A stretch of DNA of 64,000 nucleotides from Gammaproteobacteria bacterium (GCA_013178375.1 JABLXQ010000006.1:124001-188000), one strand, 5' to 3'. Shown: positions 8,564-18,457, counted from the stretch's first letter. The notes: generated by a model not told the origin, from the sequence alone. Numbers and translations are program-made.

Positions 8564-10162
8564 ATGAACACGACCACATTCAAACCGAAAATCTGGTCGC
8601 AGGGCGACTGGAACGCGTTGTTCGGCTTCGGCACGAACATTCTGGTGAACATGCTGGTGTTGACGGCACTGTTGCGTTTCGTGCTGAAATTGCCGGACGA
8701 AATCGTCTTCGGCCGCATTCTGCCTGCGTGCGGGTTGATGCTGTGCCTGAGCACTATGTACTACGCCTGGCTGGCGTACCGGCTGGCGCAGAAAACCGGG
8801 CGCAACGATGTGTGCGCGCTGCCATCGGGCACCAGTGTGCCGCACATGTTCGTGGTGGTGTTCGTAATCATGCTGCCGATCAGCATCAGTACCGGCGATC
8901 CCATCAAGGGCTGGGAGGCGGGCCTGACCTGGGTGTTCGTGCAGAGCTTCGTGCTGATGCTGGGTGGCTACATTGCGCCCTATATCCGCAGGATCACACC
9001 GCGCGCCGCGCTGCTGGGCACGCTGGCCGGTGTGTCGCTGGCATTTATTTCCATGCGCCCGGCGCTGGAGATGTACATGACGCCGGTGATCGGCGTGGTC
9101 TGCTTCGCCATCATCCTGCTGAGCTGGTTCGGTGGCGTGCGCTATTTCAAGGGCATTCCGGCGGGATTGGTGGCCATCGCAGTGGGCACGCTGATCGCCT
9201 GGAGTTCGCGCGCGGTGGGCCTAGATTACGGTGGCCTGTCGCTGGAAAAACTGATGGGATCGTTTGTGAATTTCGGTTTCGCGGTGCCGCTGCCGGCGTT
9301 TGGTCATGTGTTTTCCGGTTTTGAATTTCTCGGCATCATCCTGATCACTGCAATTCCGTTCGGCATTTACGATCTGGTGGAATGCATGGACAACGTGGAA
9401 AGCGCGGCAGTGGCGGGCGACGAATATCCCACCACGCGAGTGCTGACGGCGGACGGCATCATCAGCCTGATCGGTTGCTGCATGGGCAATCCGTTCATCA
9501 ACGCGGTGTACATCGGTCATCCGGGCTGGAAATCCATGGGCGGCCGCATCGGTTATTCCGCTGCCACGGGTGTTGCGGTGATTCTGCTGGCGTGGCTCGG
9601 CATCATTTCTGTTGTGTCGTCGATTATTCCGCTGGTGGCGATCTCGCCGATCCTGCTGTACATCGGCATGCTGATCGGTGCGCAGGCATTTCAGGAAACA
9701 CCGAAGTCGCATGCACCGGCGATCATTCTCGCGCTCACGCCGCACCTGGCGGCCTGGGGCAAACTGCAGATCGACAGCGCACTGGGTGCGGCCGGTACCA
9801 ACGCGGCGGCGGTAGGAATGGACAAGCTGGCGCAAACCGGCGTGCTGTATGAAGGCCTGCAAGTCATGGCGGGCGGCGCGATCATCAGCGGCCTGGTGTT
9901 GGGTGCCATCGGCGTGTTCATCATCGAGCGGCAGTTGCTGAAAGCGGCAGCATTCGCGCTGGCCGGCGCGGTGTTCACCTTCTTCGGTTTCATGCACGGC
10001 GAAACCATCGGCGTGATGGAATCACCGGCGCTGGCGGTTGCCTATCTGCTGGTGGCGGCATTCATGGTCGGCCTGCACCGCTTCGGCGAGGCCAGCGCGC
10101 CAGTGGCCGAAAGCGTGCCGGAAAAAGCGCCGGAACCCGCGCTGCAGGGTGCATCGGCCTGA
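8564..10162 (+). CDS. NCS2/AzgA-like nucleobase permease family transporter
   Basis: The 532-residue protein has about 12-14 hydrophobic helices. The motifs [11 protein letters not shown] near the first third and [13 protein letters not shown] later fit the NCS2/AzgA nucleobase-cation symporter group, which carries xanthine, uric acid, uracil or hypoxanthine across the inner membrane. A charged region, [30 protein letters not shown], corresponds to the conserved NCS2 substrate/cation-binding helix. The C-terminus is an Ala/Pro/Glu-rich tail. It lies between two isochorismatase-like hydrolases (gaps of 39 and 29 bases), so I infer that it imports their substrate or a purine-derived precursor. 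Family is reasonably sure; substrate is inference. Confidence 0.72.
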   Translation: MNTTTFKPKIWSQGDWNALFGFGTNILVNMLVLTALLRFVLKLPDEIVFGRILPACGLMLCLSTMYYAWLAYRLAQKTGRNDVCALPSGTSVPHMFVVVFVIMLPISISTGDPIKGWEAGLTWVFVQSFVLMLGGYIAPYIRRITPRAALLGTLAGVSLAFISMRPALEMYMTPVIGVVCFAIILLSWFGGVRYFKGIPAGLVAIAVGTLIAWSSRAVGLDYGGLSLEKLMGSFVNFGFAVPLPAFGHVFSGFEFLGIILITAIPFGIYDLVECMDNVESAAVAGDEYPTTRVLTADGIISLIGCCMGNPFINAVYIGHPGWKSMGGRIGYSAATGVAVILLAWLGIISVVSSIIPLVAISPILLYIGMLIGAQAFQETPKSHAPAIILALTPHLAAWGKLQIDSALGAAGTNAAAVGMDKLAQTGVLYEGLQVMAGGAIISGLVLGAIGVFIIERQLLKAAAFALAGAVFTFFGFMHGETIGVMESPALAVAYLLVAAFMVGLHRFGEASAPVAESVPEKAPEPALQGASA

Positions 10163-10191
10163 GCCGGATCGACAGTGGAGGAGAGGACATC

Positions 10192-10884
10192 ATGGGATCA
10201 CGCTTCGTCGATTCGACACCCTACCGCTGGCCCTACAATGGCGATCTGCGACCGGACAACACGGCGCTGATCGTCATCGACATGCAGACGGATTTCTGCG
10301 GCCCCGGCGGCTATGTGGATACGATGGGTTACGATATTTCGCTGACCCGCGCGCCCATCGAGCCGATCCGGCAGCTGCTGGACAGCATGCGGGCGAAAAA
10401 TTTTCTGATCATTCACACCCGGGAAGGTCACCGGCCCGACCTGGCGGATCTGCCGGCGAACAAACGCTGGCGGTCGCGGCAGATCGGTGCCGGCATCGGC
10501 GATCCCGGCCCCTGCGGCAAGATCCTGATTCGCGGCGAGCCGGGCTGGGACATCATTCCGGAACTGGCGCCGCTGCCCGATGAAATCGTCATCGACAAGC
10601 CGGGCAAGGGTTCGTTCTGCGCCACCGATCTGGAACTGATCCTGCGTCTGAAAGGCATCGACAATATCGTGCTCACCGGCATCACCACCGACGTGTGCGT
10701 GCACACCACCATGCGCGAAGCCAACGACCGTGGTTTCGAGTGCGTGCTGGTGGCGGACTGCTGCGGTGCCACCGACATCAACAATCACAACGCCGCCCTG
10801 CACATGATTCACATGCAGGGCGGCGTGTTTGGCGCGGTGACCACTTCGGCAGCGCTGCTGAATGCATTGCAGGAGAATTTCTGA
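10192..10884 (+). CDS. biuH: Biuret hydrolase (biuret amidohydrolase)
   Basis: The 230-residue protein matches rhizobial BiuH along its length, including [29 protein letters not shown] and [11 protein letters not shown]. The catalytic triad is present as D30, K136 and C169, with the spacing known for BiuH (D36, K142, C175). BiuH hydrolyses biuret to allophanate and ammonia in the cytoplasm, the step after ring opening in cyanuric-acid breakdown. No allophanate hydrolase (AtzF/DUR type) and no cyanuric acid hydrolase is in the window, so the pathway must finish elsewhere. The ribosome site is GGAGGAGAGG. The gene is followed with no gap by the cupin gene. Confidence 0.87.
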   Translation: MGSRFVDSTPYRWPYNGDLRPDNTALIVIDMQTDFCGPGGYVDTMGYDISLTRAPIEPIRQLLDSMRAKNFLIIHTREGHRPDLADLPANKRWRSRQIGAGIGDPGPCGKILIRGEPGWDIIPELAPLPDEIVIDKPGKGSFCATDLELILRLKGIDNIVLTGITTDVCVHTTMREANDRGFECVLVADCCGATDINNHNAALHMIHMQGGVFGAVTTSAALLNALQENF

Positions 10885-11256
10885 TTGGAGCCACAACGAT
10901 CCATCGTATTGAAAGGGCTGCTGGACCCGGCGACGGATTTTGCCGCGCTGGACTGGCAGCCGCTGCATGCGGGTGTGGAAATCCACGATCTGTTCCCGCC
11001 GGTGGACGGTGGCGCCCGGACGGCATTGCTGCGTTATCATCCGTGCGCCCGTGTCCCCTGGCATGTGCACAGCGGCTTCGAGCACATCCTGGTGCTGCGG
11101 GGTTCCCAGCGTGACGGCAACGGGCATTACCCGGCGGGCACGCTGGTGGTGAATCTGCCGGGTTCCACTCATCTGGTCACCAGCGATGAAGGCTGCATCG
11201 TGCTGGCGGTTTGGCAGCGGCCGGTGGAGCTGCTGGGCGGTGAGGATAGCGGCTAG
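10885..11256 (+). CDS. ChrR-type cupin-domain protein
   Basis: The 123-residue single cupin resembles the C-terminal domain of the ChrR anti-sigma factor: RYHPCARVPWHVHSGFEHILVLRGS, then YPAGTLVVNLPGSTH and EGCIVLAVW. It retains the metal-type His residues (HVH, EH, and a later TH), so a small-molecule or metal-binding role is likely, and no anti-sigma zinc domain is fused to it. The start is a TTG directly after the biuH stop, with AGGAGAA about 9 bases upstream. This implies translational coupling and a role in the same pathway, perhaps as a stress sensor or an accessory hydrolase/decarboxylase. The function is not known. Confidence 0.75.
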   Translation: MEPQRSIVLKGLLDPATDFAALDWQPLHAGVEIHDLFPPVDGGARTALLRYHPCARVPWHVHSGFEHILVLRGSQRDGNGHYPAGTLVVNLPGSTHLVTSDEGCIVLAVWQRPVELLGGEDSG

Positions 11257-11292
11257 CCGCGCAGGGTCCATTTCCGTCCGGGCCCTGGCTTA

Positions 11293-11334
11293 TTGAGATT
11301 GATCAAGATTATTGCGCCCCCAGGGGCCTATGAT
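11293..11334 (+). promoter_or_regulatory. Class II Anr/FNR-type promoter
   Basis: The site TTGAGattgATCAA (11293-11306) matches the FNR/Anr consensus TTGATnnnnATCAA with one mismatch. A -10 hexamer, TATGAT, lies at 11329-11334. A start seven bases after the -10 would be at 11341, putting the centre of the box at -41.5, exactly the class II activator position. It precedes the beta-barrel gene at 11409 and predicts induction at low oxygen. Confidence 0.7.
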
Positions 11335-11408
11335 CGACCGTGCAAACAGCAGGAGCGAGGAAACCGGCGTGGACCGGCTTCCACCAATAACAGCACGGGA
11401 GAGAGCAT

Positions 11409-11987
11409 ATGACATTCCGCATGACAAAACGCATGACTATGATGGCACTGGCGGCGGCGCTGGCCGGAACTGCCGGTCTGGCCCAGGCGGGCGGCGAAAG
11501 CGGTTTTTACCTGGGTGGTTCGGCCGGTAACGCCTCGTTCGACTTTTCTGAAAGCGATCCGGATTTTCCGGTGGAATTCGATGATGACGACATGGCGTAC
11601 AAGCTGTTCGCCGGCTACAACATCGGCGCCGTGCCCATGCTGAACCTGGCGGTGGAAGGTGCCTACGTCAACTTCGGCACCTTCGAAGGGGACATTGGCA
11701 ATACAACCGGCAATGAAATCGACGTGGACGGTTTTATCTTCTCGGGTCTGGTGGGCTTCGATCTGGGCCCCATCGGCCTGTTTGGCAAGGCGGGCGTGGT
11801 GAGCTGGGACACCGATCTGAACACCAATGATTTTGACGATGAATCGGATTCCGGCAGCGATCCTGCTTATGGCGTCGGCGCCAAATTCCAGATCGGTTCC
11901 ATCGCCATACGGGCGGAATACGAGATGTTCGATCTGGATGAAGCGGACATTGATTTCTATTCCTTGGGCGCTGCGTTCACTTTCTGA
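11409..11987 (+). CDS. Outer-membrane beta-barrel protein (OmpA/opacity-like, 8-stranded)
   Basis: The 192-residue protein has a signal peptide cleaved near GLAQA-GGES and then alternating amphipathic strands with Asp-rich external loops (SESDPDFPVEFDDDD, NDFDDESDSGSDP). It ends in Phe (LGAAFTF), the usual outer-membrane insertion signal. The strand pattern GFYLGGSAGNASF, YKLFAGYNIG and YGVGAKFQIGSIAIRAEYEMF is that of small eight-stranded barrels of the porin-family beta-barrel group. Acidic loops suggest cation binding or adaptation to salt. GGGAGAG lies 4 bases before the ATG. An Anr/FNR-type promoter precedes it, recalling the Anr-controlled small barrels of pseudomonads. Exact cargo unknown. 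Confidence 0.8.
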   Translation: MTFRMTKRMTMMALAAALAGTAGLAQAGGESGFYLGGSAGNASFDFSESDPDFPVEFDDDDMAYKLFAGYNIGAVPMLNLAVEGAYVNFGTFEGDIGNTTGNEIDVDGFIFSGLVGFDLGPIGLFGKAGVVSWDTDLNTNDFDDESDSGSDPAYGVGAKFQIGSIAIRAEYEMFDLDEADIDFYSLGAAFTF

Positions 11988-12033
11988 TCCCTGTTTTTCC
12001 TTTTTCCTCCAGTGAAAGGGCGGTGTGCGGATT

Positions 12034-13638
12034 TCAGCCGCCGCCCAGCTTCACCAGCACATAATCTTCGTTCTGGAACACTCTTTCCGCTGCGATTCCC
12101 TCCAGCCTTTGCTCGTCCCCCGTTTTCACAATGATATGGGTGACCGGTGCGTGGGCCTGAATGACAGCCAGCGCCTGCGCAGCGTCGGTGCTGGTGGATG
12201 CCGAGTAAAAATCCCGCGCCAGCTGGATACGTTCGCGCCATTCGATCAGTTCCACATCGCGGTAGGGATGGGATTTCCAGTCGATGAATACCGGCAGCCC
12301 GGCTGTCAGGCGGAAGCTGTAATAGTGCAGTGGCACCAGATAGGTTTGCCCTGCGCTGCCCTGGCGCGCGGCGTGTTGTGCCAGCAGATCCGGCTGGACG
12401 TTAGCGGTGCCAGTGCCGGTGATGGTCTTGTGCAGCCCCAGTGCGCCGCTAAACCCGACAATGCCCAGCGCCAGCACCACGACACCGGTGGTAACAGGTG
12501 CGGCGAGACGCACAGGCAGCGCCTGCAGAACGACCAGCAGGCGCCGGGCGGCTTCTCCCAGCAGAATCGCGGTGCAAACGGGCACCAGCCAGGTGGACAG
12601 CCGCCACGGGAACAGCAGGGCGAACCCGTTGCTGTCGGACACCCACTGCAGCAGGCTGAGCCCAATGCTGATGCCACTGCACAACGCGAGCACCAGCAAC
12701 AGGCGCCGGTTGTGCCGGGCGGCGATGATGCCGGCCAGCACAATGGCCAGCTTCAGCCAGGTGCCCCGGGACAACCACACCGATATCCGGGCGTGATGGG
12801 GAATGCGTTCGTCCACCAGAATGGCGTTCGCCCGGGCCAGCAGCGCGGAGCTTTCCGGCTGCATATTTACCATTACATACAGCAGGATGGGCAGCACCAG
12901 CAGCAGTGCCAGGAGGCCCAGGGGGAGTGCCTGCCGGGACCGGCCTTCGGTCATCAGCACCAGCATGTAGACGATGGTGAGAATGCCGGCATGCAAAACG
13001 AAAGTGGGATGCAGGCTGGCCGCCACGACGGCGCAGACGATGGCTGCGTATTCCCGCCGCAGCAGAAAGCAGGCGATGCTGGCCAGCAGGAATACGCCAA
13101 AGCTGGAGGGCTGCAGGTAGTGTCCCAGAATGGACTGCCCGGCCACGCCGCTGCTCGCCAGACTGGCCAGCCGTTGAATGAGGGCGACGGGATCGGCGCC
13201 ACCCACGCTGACGTTTCGCAGCGGGGTCAGCAGCCAGGTGCCATGCAGCAGGGTCAGCAGGGCCAGGAACAGGATCAGGTATGACAGCCGGGATTGCCAG
13301 GATTGCGGCGCTGCAGCGGGGCCTGCGGTGCTGGATGCGATCAGAATCAGGGAAGCGGCATACAGGGCGGCCAGCAATCCGAACACAACCTGATATAGCC
13401 ACGGGCTGCCCACGCGGTGCACCTGAGCCACGAGCCAGGAAAACACCGGGATGTGATCGGTCTGGTTGCCGAGCCAGTCACCCGCCAGATAGCCATAGCC
13501 CGCCTGCGCCAGTCCATGCAGAAAATAGGTGTGCTGGTTCACGCTGAACAATGGCAGCTGATAAAAGGTACAGGCAAAAAGAACGCTGGCCGCAACACAG
13601 GTCAGGATCTTGTTGGATGGAAAACGGGCGTTCATCAT
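12034..13638 (-). CDS. Polytopic membrane protein, glycosyltransferase-C-like, unknown function
   Basis: The 534-residue protein has 10-12 predicted membrane helices and a soluble C-terminal part of about 110 residues. The N-terminal segment (HTYFLHGLAQAGYGYLAGDWLGNQTDHIPVFSW) looks like the first periplasmic loop of GT-C membrane glycosyltransferases, where an acidic residue after helix 1 is catalytic. The C-terminal segment contains VFIDWKSHPYRDVELIEWRER, a pattern also present in DUF6798-type proteins. I do not recognise a specific function. It stands alone between the convergent barrel gene and the nifJ unit. Confidence 0.6.
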   Translation of the reverse strand: MMNARFPSNKILTCVAASVLFACTFYQLPLFSVNQHTYFLHGLAQAGYGYLAGDWLGNQTDHIPVFSWLVAQVHRVGSPWLYQVVFGLLAALYAASLILIASSTAGPAAAPQSWQSRLSYLILFLALLTLLHGTWLLTPLRNVSVGGADPVALIQRLASLASSGVAGQSILGHYLQPSSFGVFLLASIACFLLRREYAAIVCAVVAASLHPTFVLHAGILTIVYMLVLMTEGRSRQALPLGLLALLLVLPILLYVMVNMQPESSALLARANAILVDERIPHHARISVWLSRGTWLKLAIVLAGIIAARHNRRLLLVLALCSGISIGLSLLQWVSDSNGFALLFPWRLSTWLVPVCTAILLGEAARRLLVVLQALPVRLAAPVTTGVVVLALGIVGFSGALGLHKTITGTGTANVQPDLLAQHAARQGSAGQTYLVPLHYYSFRLTAGLPVFIDWKSHPYRDVELIEWRERIQLARDFYSASTSTDAAQALAVIQAHAPVTHIIVKTGDEQRLEGIAAERVFQNEDYVLVKLGGG

Positions 13639-13800
13639 TTACCTTGTATGGAGCTTCAAATGCAGTGTCACAGGGCGCCGGCATGGGCGTCCCCAATGCA
13701 TTGCCTACTCTGCCCGTTGTGGTCGCTCACGTCCAGCCGGCCGGTTTAATCTCGCAGCGAAAATCGGCGGCAGGGCAATAACGGAATTACCATGCATTTG

Positions 13801-14856
13801 TTATTCCCTGTGCCGCTTCAGATCCACCTTCAGCAGCGCATCCTGGCCCAGCAGTTCGGCGTAGTTGGCGCGCTCATAGGCGGACGGATTCGCTGCGTGG
13901 CGTTGGCTCAGGCTGCCTTTCAGCTGCTGCACCGAGCTGTATTCCTCCTGTTCCATCCAGGCGGACATGCCGAACAGGATCGTACGCAGGTAGTCCGGGC
14001 CTTCCCGCAGCAGCGCACTGCACACATGCACTACATCAGCGCCCGCCATCAGGCCTTTGAGCACATCTTCATGATTGTGAAAGCCGCCGGTGCCCGCTAT
14101 GCCGAGCCCCACCTGCCCCCGCAGCAGTGCAATCCAGCGGATGCGCAACAGGGCTTCATAGGAATGGGACAGCTGGATGCGCGGCACTACGTGACGGGAT
14201 GCCAGATCGATGTCCGGCTGGTAGAAACGATTGAACAACACTACCCCTTTTACACCCAGATTTTCCAGTTCACCGATGAAATTCACCGGTGAGGAAAACT
14301 GCGCGGACAGCTTCACAGTCAAAGGAATCGACACTACATCGAGCAGTGACTTCACCACCTGCAGGTAACGCGCTTCCACTTCCGCAGCGGTTTCGTCGCG
14401 GCGCGCGGCGATGCCGTAGAGGTTCAGTTCCAGCGCGTCGCAGCCGGCGTCCTGCAGATCCTTGGCGTGGCGCACCCAGCCTTGCGGCGTGACGCCGTTC
14501 AGGCTGGCGATCACCGGAATCGACAGGGATTCCTTGTAGCGCTCGATGCGGGCCACATGCTGGTCCAGTTCGGAAGCGTATTCAGGCAGGTCCGGCAGAA
14601 ACGACTGTGCTTCAGGATGGCCGATGGGCTGGTGATCGAGGAAGCGCGTCATCTGTTCCTCTTCGTGCAGCAGTGCTTCCTCGAACAGAGATGGCAGCAC
14701 GATGGCGGCGGCACCGGCATCCTCCAGCCGGCGCGCGTTGTCGAAATCGCCAGTGAGTGGCGACGAGGACGGCACCAGCGGATTTTTCAGGGTCAGGCCC
14801 AGGTACTCGGTGCGCAGGTCGATTGTGGACGGCGCTTTCATTTGCAGGTCATTCAT
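13801..14856 (-). CDS. Dihydroorotate dehydrogenase-like flavoprotein, coupled to nifJ
   Basis: The 351-residue TIM-barrel protein resembles class 1 dihydroorotate dehydrogenases and PreA: DLRTEYLGLTLKNPLVPSSSPLTG at the FMN end, ALELNLYGI and VKLSAQFSSP in the middle, and GIAGTGGFHNHEDVLKGLMAGADVVHVCSALL forming the phosphate-binding end. This subgroup is usually annotated dihydroorotate dehydrogenase-like and often sits next to pyruvate:ferredoxin oxidoreductase. The electron acceptor could therefore be the same ferredoxin or flavodoxin pool. Its ATG at 14856 overlaps the end of nifJ by 8 bases, which implies translational coupling. An ORF extension to 14901 lies inside nifJ and is rejected. 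Confidence 0.82.
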   Translation of the reverse strand: MNDLQMKAPSTIDLRTEYLGLTLKNPLVPSSSPLTGDFDNARRLEDAGAAAIVLPSLFEEALLHEEEQMTRFLDHQPIGHPEAQSFLPDLPEYASELDQHVARIERYKESLSIPVIASLNGVTPQGWVRHAKDLQDAGCDALELNLYGIAARRDETAAEVEARYLQVVKSLLDVVSIPLTVKLSAQFSSPVNFIGELENLGVKGVVLFNRFYQPDIDLASRHVVPRIQLSHSYEALLRIRWIALLRGQVGLGIAGTGGFHNHEDVLKGLMAGADVVHVCSALLREGPDYLRTILFGMSAWMEQEEYSSVQQLKGSLSQRHAANPSAYERANYAELLGQDALLKVDLKRHRE

Positions 14857-17800
14857 GGGGCTTTTCCTCACTGGCCGCGGCCAGGTGTTCGTAAAAGGCA
14901 AAGCGTTCCTTCACGTCGGCGCGGGCCTGGTCCAGCAGGGAGTCGGCGCGGGTGGGATCGGAGCGCCACAACATGCTGAAGCGGGTTTCGCTCTTGATGA
15001 AATCCGCGTAGTCGATGGACGGCGGCTTGCTGTCGAGTTTGAACGGGTTTTGCCCCTGCGCAATGCGGCGGGGATCGTAGCGGAACAGGGGCCAGTGACC
15101 GCTGTCCACCGCCAGCGATTGCTGCCGGTGATTGTTCGCCAGGTCGACACCGTGGGCGATGCAGGGCGAGTAGGCGATGATCAGCGACGGGCCGTCGTAG
15201 CTTTCCGCTTCCAGGAACGTGTGCAGCGTGTGCACGTCTTTCGCGCCGTAGGCCACGTGCGCTACATAGACATTTTCATAGGTCAGGGCGATGCGGGCCA
15301 GATCCTTTTTCGCCGTGGCTTTGCCGCTGGCGGAAAATTTGGCCACCGCGCCGCGCGGTGTGGCTTTCGAGGTTTGGCCGCCGGTGTTGGAATAGACCTC
15401 GGTATCCAGCACCAGAATGTTCACGTTCATGCCGGACGCCAGCACATGGTCGAGGCCGCCGTAGCCGATATCGTAGGCCCAGCCGTCGCCGCCGATGATC
15501 CACACGCTTTTCTTGCTGAGGGCGTCGATCACGTCCAGCAGCGGTGATGCCAGCGGATTATTTATGCTGGCGAGTTTCCGTTTTGCCGCCGCGATGCGTT
15601 CGCGTTGTTCGTGAATGCCGGCTTCATCGGTTTGATTGGCATTCAGCAAAGCGCTGATGATTTCAGTTCCCAGTTGCGGTTCCAGCTGCTGCAGATAATC
15701 GCGGGCGATGCTGGCCTGCTGGTCCCACGCGATGCGCAGGCCCAGGCCGAATTCGGCGTTGTCTTCAAACAGCGAATTGCTCCAGGCCGGACCACGGCCG
15801 TCGCTGTTTTTGGTCCATGGCGTGGTGGGCAGGTTGCCGCCGTAAATCGACGAGCAGCCAGTGGCGTTGGCGACGATCATGCGGTCGCCGAACAGTTGCG
15901 ACGCCAGACGTATGTAGGGTGTTTCGCCACAGCCGGAGCAGGCGCCGGAAAATTCAAACAGCGGCTGCAGCAGCATGGCGCCTTTCATGGTGGTGGCCTT
16001 GGCGTCGCGGCGGTCGTGATCCGGCAGTGCTGCAAAAAATTCCCAGTTGATTTTTTCCTGTTTCCGCAACGGCGCCTGGGGTGCCATGTTCAGCGCTTTA
16101 TGGTTGGCCTGGCTCTTGTCGCGGATCGGACAGATGTCCACACACAGGGTGCAGCCGGTGCAGTCCTCCGGTGCCACCTGGTAGCTGATGTGCAGTCCTG
16201 GCGGGTAGTCCTTGCCTTTCACCGGCACATGCTTGAATGACGCGGGCGCATTGACGGTGAGTTCCGCCGGAAACAGTTTGCTGCGGATGGCGCTGTGGGG
16301 GCAGACGAATGCGCATTTGCCGCAGTGGGTGCAGAGCACTTCGTCCCACACCGGGATTTCCAGCGCGATGTTGCGCTTCTCGATGGCGGCGGTGCCGGTG
16401 GGAAAGGTGCCGTCCACCGGCATCTGGCTGACCGGAATGCGGTCGCCGCGCCCGGCGATGATTTCGGCGGTGACGTCACGGACAAAGGCAGAGGCGTTGT
16501 CCAGTCCCAGGCCGCGCAGTTCGATGCGGGATGTCACCTGCGTTGGCAGCGGCACCGCCACCAGTGCCTGCAATGTTTTGTCGATGGCGTCGAAATTGCG
16601 CTGGGTGATCTGGCGGCCTTTTTTGCCGTAGGTTTTTTCCACCGCCTTTTTGATTTCGGCGATGGCGCTGTCCTGCGGCAGCACGCCGGAGATAGCGAAA
16701 AAGCAGGTCTGCATGATGGTGTTGATGCGGCGGCCGAGACCGTTATCCTGCGCCACCCGGTAGGCGTCGATGATGTAAAAGCGGATTTTTTTCGCCAGCA
16801 TGTCCTGTTGCAGCGGACGCGGTAGGCTGTCCCACACCTGTTCGCGGCTGGCGCTGGTGTTGAGCAGGAATACCGCTCCCGGCGCGGCCTTTTCCAATAC
16901 GGCGTATTTTTCCAGGAACAACGTCTGGTGGCAGCCGATGTAACGGGCGCGACCATCGCCGATCAGGTAGGCGGAGCGGATCGCGTTATTGCCAAAGCGC
17001 AAGTGCGACACGGTGACAGCGCCGGATTTTTTCGAGTCATAGACGAAATAGCCCTGCGCGTGCAGGCCGGTCTGCTCGCCGATGATCTTGATGCTGTTCT
17101 TGTTGGCGCTGACGGTGCCATCGGAACCCAGGCCGTAGAACACGCATTCGAAGCACTCGCTGTCGCTGAGCGTCGGGTTGGCTGTTTCGTAGATTTCGTA
17201 GGGCAGCGACAGATGGGTGACATCATCCTCGATGCCGACGGTGAAATGATTTTTCGGCGCGGGCTTTTGCAGTTCAGCGAAAACCGCGTGCACCATGGCA
17301 GGCGTGAACTCCTTGGACGACAGACCGAAGCGGCCGCCGACGATTTTCGGCAGCGAAGTGTGCGCGCCGCTATTGAAGGCTTCCATGAAGACGGTGCACA
17401 CGTCCTGATACAGGGGCTCGCCGGCGGCGCCGGGTTCCTTGGTGCGGTCCAGCACGGCGATGGATTTTACGCTGGCGGGCAGCGCCGCCAGAAGATGATC
17501 GGCACTGAACGGGCGGAACAGATGCACCTTCAATACACCGGTTTTGCCGCCACCGGCGTTCAGTTGCAGCACGGTTTCGTGCACGGTCTCGGCGCCCGAT
17601 CCCATCAGCACGATCACCCGCTCCGCATCGGGGGCGCCCACGTAATCGTACAGGTGGTAGGCGCGGCCGGTGCGGGTGGCGAACGCATCCATGCATTCCT
17701 GCAGCAGGACGGGAAAGCGGTCGTAAAACGGATTGCAGGCTTCCCGCGCCTGGAAAAATACATCGGGATTCTGGGCGGTGCCGCGCAGCACCGGATGATC

Positions 17801-18457
17801 CGGCGACAAGGCGCGCCGCCGGTGTTCGGCAATGGCATTCTGGTTGAACGAGCCGTCCAGCAGCGCGCGCAGATCGTCGTCTTCCACCAGATCGATTTTT
17901 GCTACCTCGTGGGACGTGCGGAAGCCGTCAAAAAAATGCAGCACCGGAATGCGGGAACGCAGCGTGACAGCCTGGGTGATGGCGGCGAAATCGTGGGCCT
18001 CCTGCACGGAGTTGGAGGCCACCAGCGCAAAGCCGGTACCGCGCGCCGACATCACGTCGCTGTGATCGCAGAAGATCGACAGCGCGTGCGATGCCAGAGA
18101 CCGCGCCGCGATATGGAACACCGTCGGGGTCAGTTCGCCGGCGATCTTGTACAGATTGGGCAGCATCAGCAGCAGGCCCTGGGACGCGGTGAACGTGGTG
18201 CATAGGGTGCCGCCCTGCAGGGCACCGTGCACGGCACCGGCGGCGCCGCCCTCGCTCTGCATCTCGACGATCTGCGGCACGCTGCCCCACAGGTTGCGGC
18301 GGCCCTGGGCCGACCAGGCGTCGGCGAACTCGCCCATGGCCGACGCGGGGGTAATGGGGTAGATGGCAATGACCTCATTGCATTTGTGGGCGATGAGCGC
18401 CACTGCCTCGTTGCCGTCCAGAGTGGCGGTTTGGGGCGTGGTTTGGGGCGCGGTCAT
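14849..18457 (-). CDS. nifJ: Pyruvate:ferredoxin (flavodoxin) oxidoreductase
   Basis: The 1202-residue single-chain enzyme has the full PFOR layout. An N-terminal pyrimidine-binding domain carries IYPITPASAMGEFAD, followed by the gamma/CoA-related domain. Two [4Fe-4S] motifs follow (CTHCGKCAFVCP and CTGCTLCVDICP). Then come the proximal-cluster Cys (GACSGCGETPY) and the thiamine-pyrophosphate domain (GGDGWAYDIGYGGLDHVL, with SNTGGQTSKATP). It oxidises pyruvate to acetyl-CoA and CO2 and reduces ferredoxin or flavodoxin, in the cytoplasm under low oxygen. The ATG has AGAGGA upstream. A possible Anr half-site lies about 60 bases before the start. The coupled DHOD-like gene follows. Confidence 0.96.
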   Translation of the reverse strand: MTAPQTTPQTATLDGNEAVALIAHKCNEVIAIYPITPASAMGEFADAWSAQGRRNLWGSVPQIVEMQSEGGAAGAVHGALQGGTLCTTFTASQGLLLMLPNLYKIAGELTPTVFHIAARSLASHALSIFCDHSDVMSARGTGFALVASNSVQEAHDFAAITQAVTLRSRIPVLHFFDGFRTSHEVAKIDLVEDDDLRALLDGSFNQNAIAEHRRRALSPDHPVLRGTAQNPDVFFQAREACNPFYDRFPVLLQECMDAFATRTGRAYHLYDYVGAPDAERVIVLMGSGAETVHETVLQLNAGGGKTGVLKVHLFRPFSADHLLAALPASVKSIAVLDRTKEPGAAGEPLYQDVCTVFMEAFNSGAHTSLPKIVGGRFGLSSKEFTPAMVHAVFAELQKPAPKNHFTVGIEDDVTHLSLPYEIYETANPTLSDSECFECVFYGLGSDGTVSANKNSIKIIGEQTGLHAQGYFVYDSKKSGAVTVSHLRFGNNAIRSAYLIGDGRARYIGCHQTLFLEKYAVLEKAAPGAVFLLNTSASREQVWDSLPRPLQQDMLAKKIRFYIIDAYRVAQDNGLGRRINTIMQTCFFAISGVLPQDSAIAEIKKAVEKTYGKKGRQITQRNFDAIDKTLQALVAVPLPTQVTSRIELRGLGLDNASAFVRDVTAEIIAGRGDRIPVSQMPVDGTFPTGTAAIEKRNIALEIPVWDEVLCTHCGKCAFVCPHSAIRSKLFPAELTVNAPASFKHVPVKGKDYPPGLHISYQVAPEDCTGCTLCVDICPIRDKSQANHKALNMAPQAPLRKQEKINWEFFAALPDHDRRDAKATTMKGAMLLQPLFEFSGACSGCGETPYIRLASQLFGDRMIVANATGCSSIYGGNLPTTPWTKNSDGRGPAWSNSLFEDNAEFGLGLRIAWDQQASIARDYLQQLEPQLGTEIISALLNANQTDEAGIHEQRERIAAAKRKLASINNPLASPLLDVIDALSKKSVWIIGGDGWAYDIGYGGLDHVLASGMNVNILVLDTEVYSNTGGQTSKATPRGAVAKFSASGKATAKKDLARIALTYENVYVAHVAYGAKDVHTLHTFLEAESYDGPSLIIAYSPCIAHGVDLANNHRQQSLAVDSGHWPLFRYDPRRIAQGQNPFKLDSKPPSIDYADFIKSETRFSMLWRSDPTRADSLLDQARADVKERFAFYEHLAAASEEKPHE

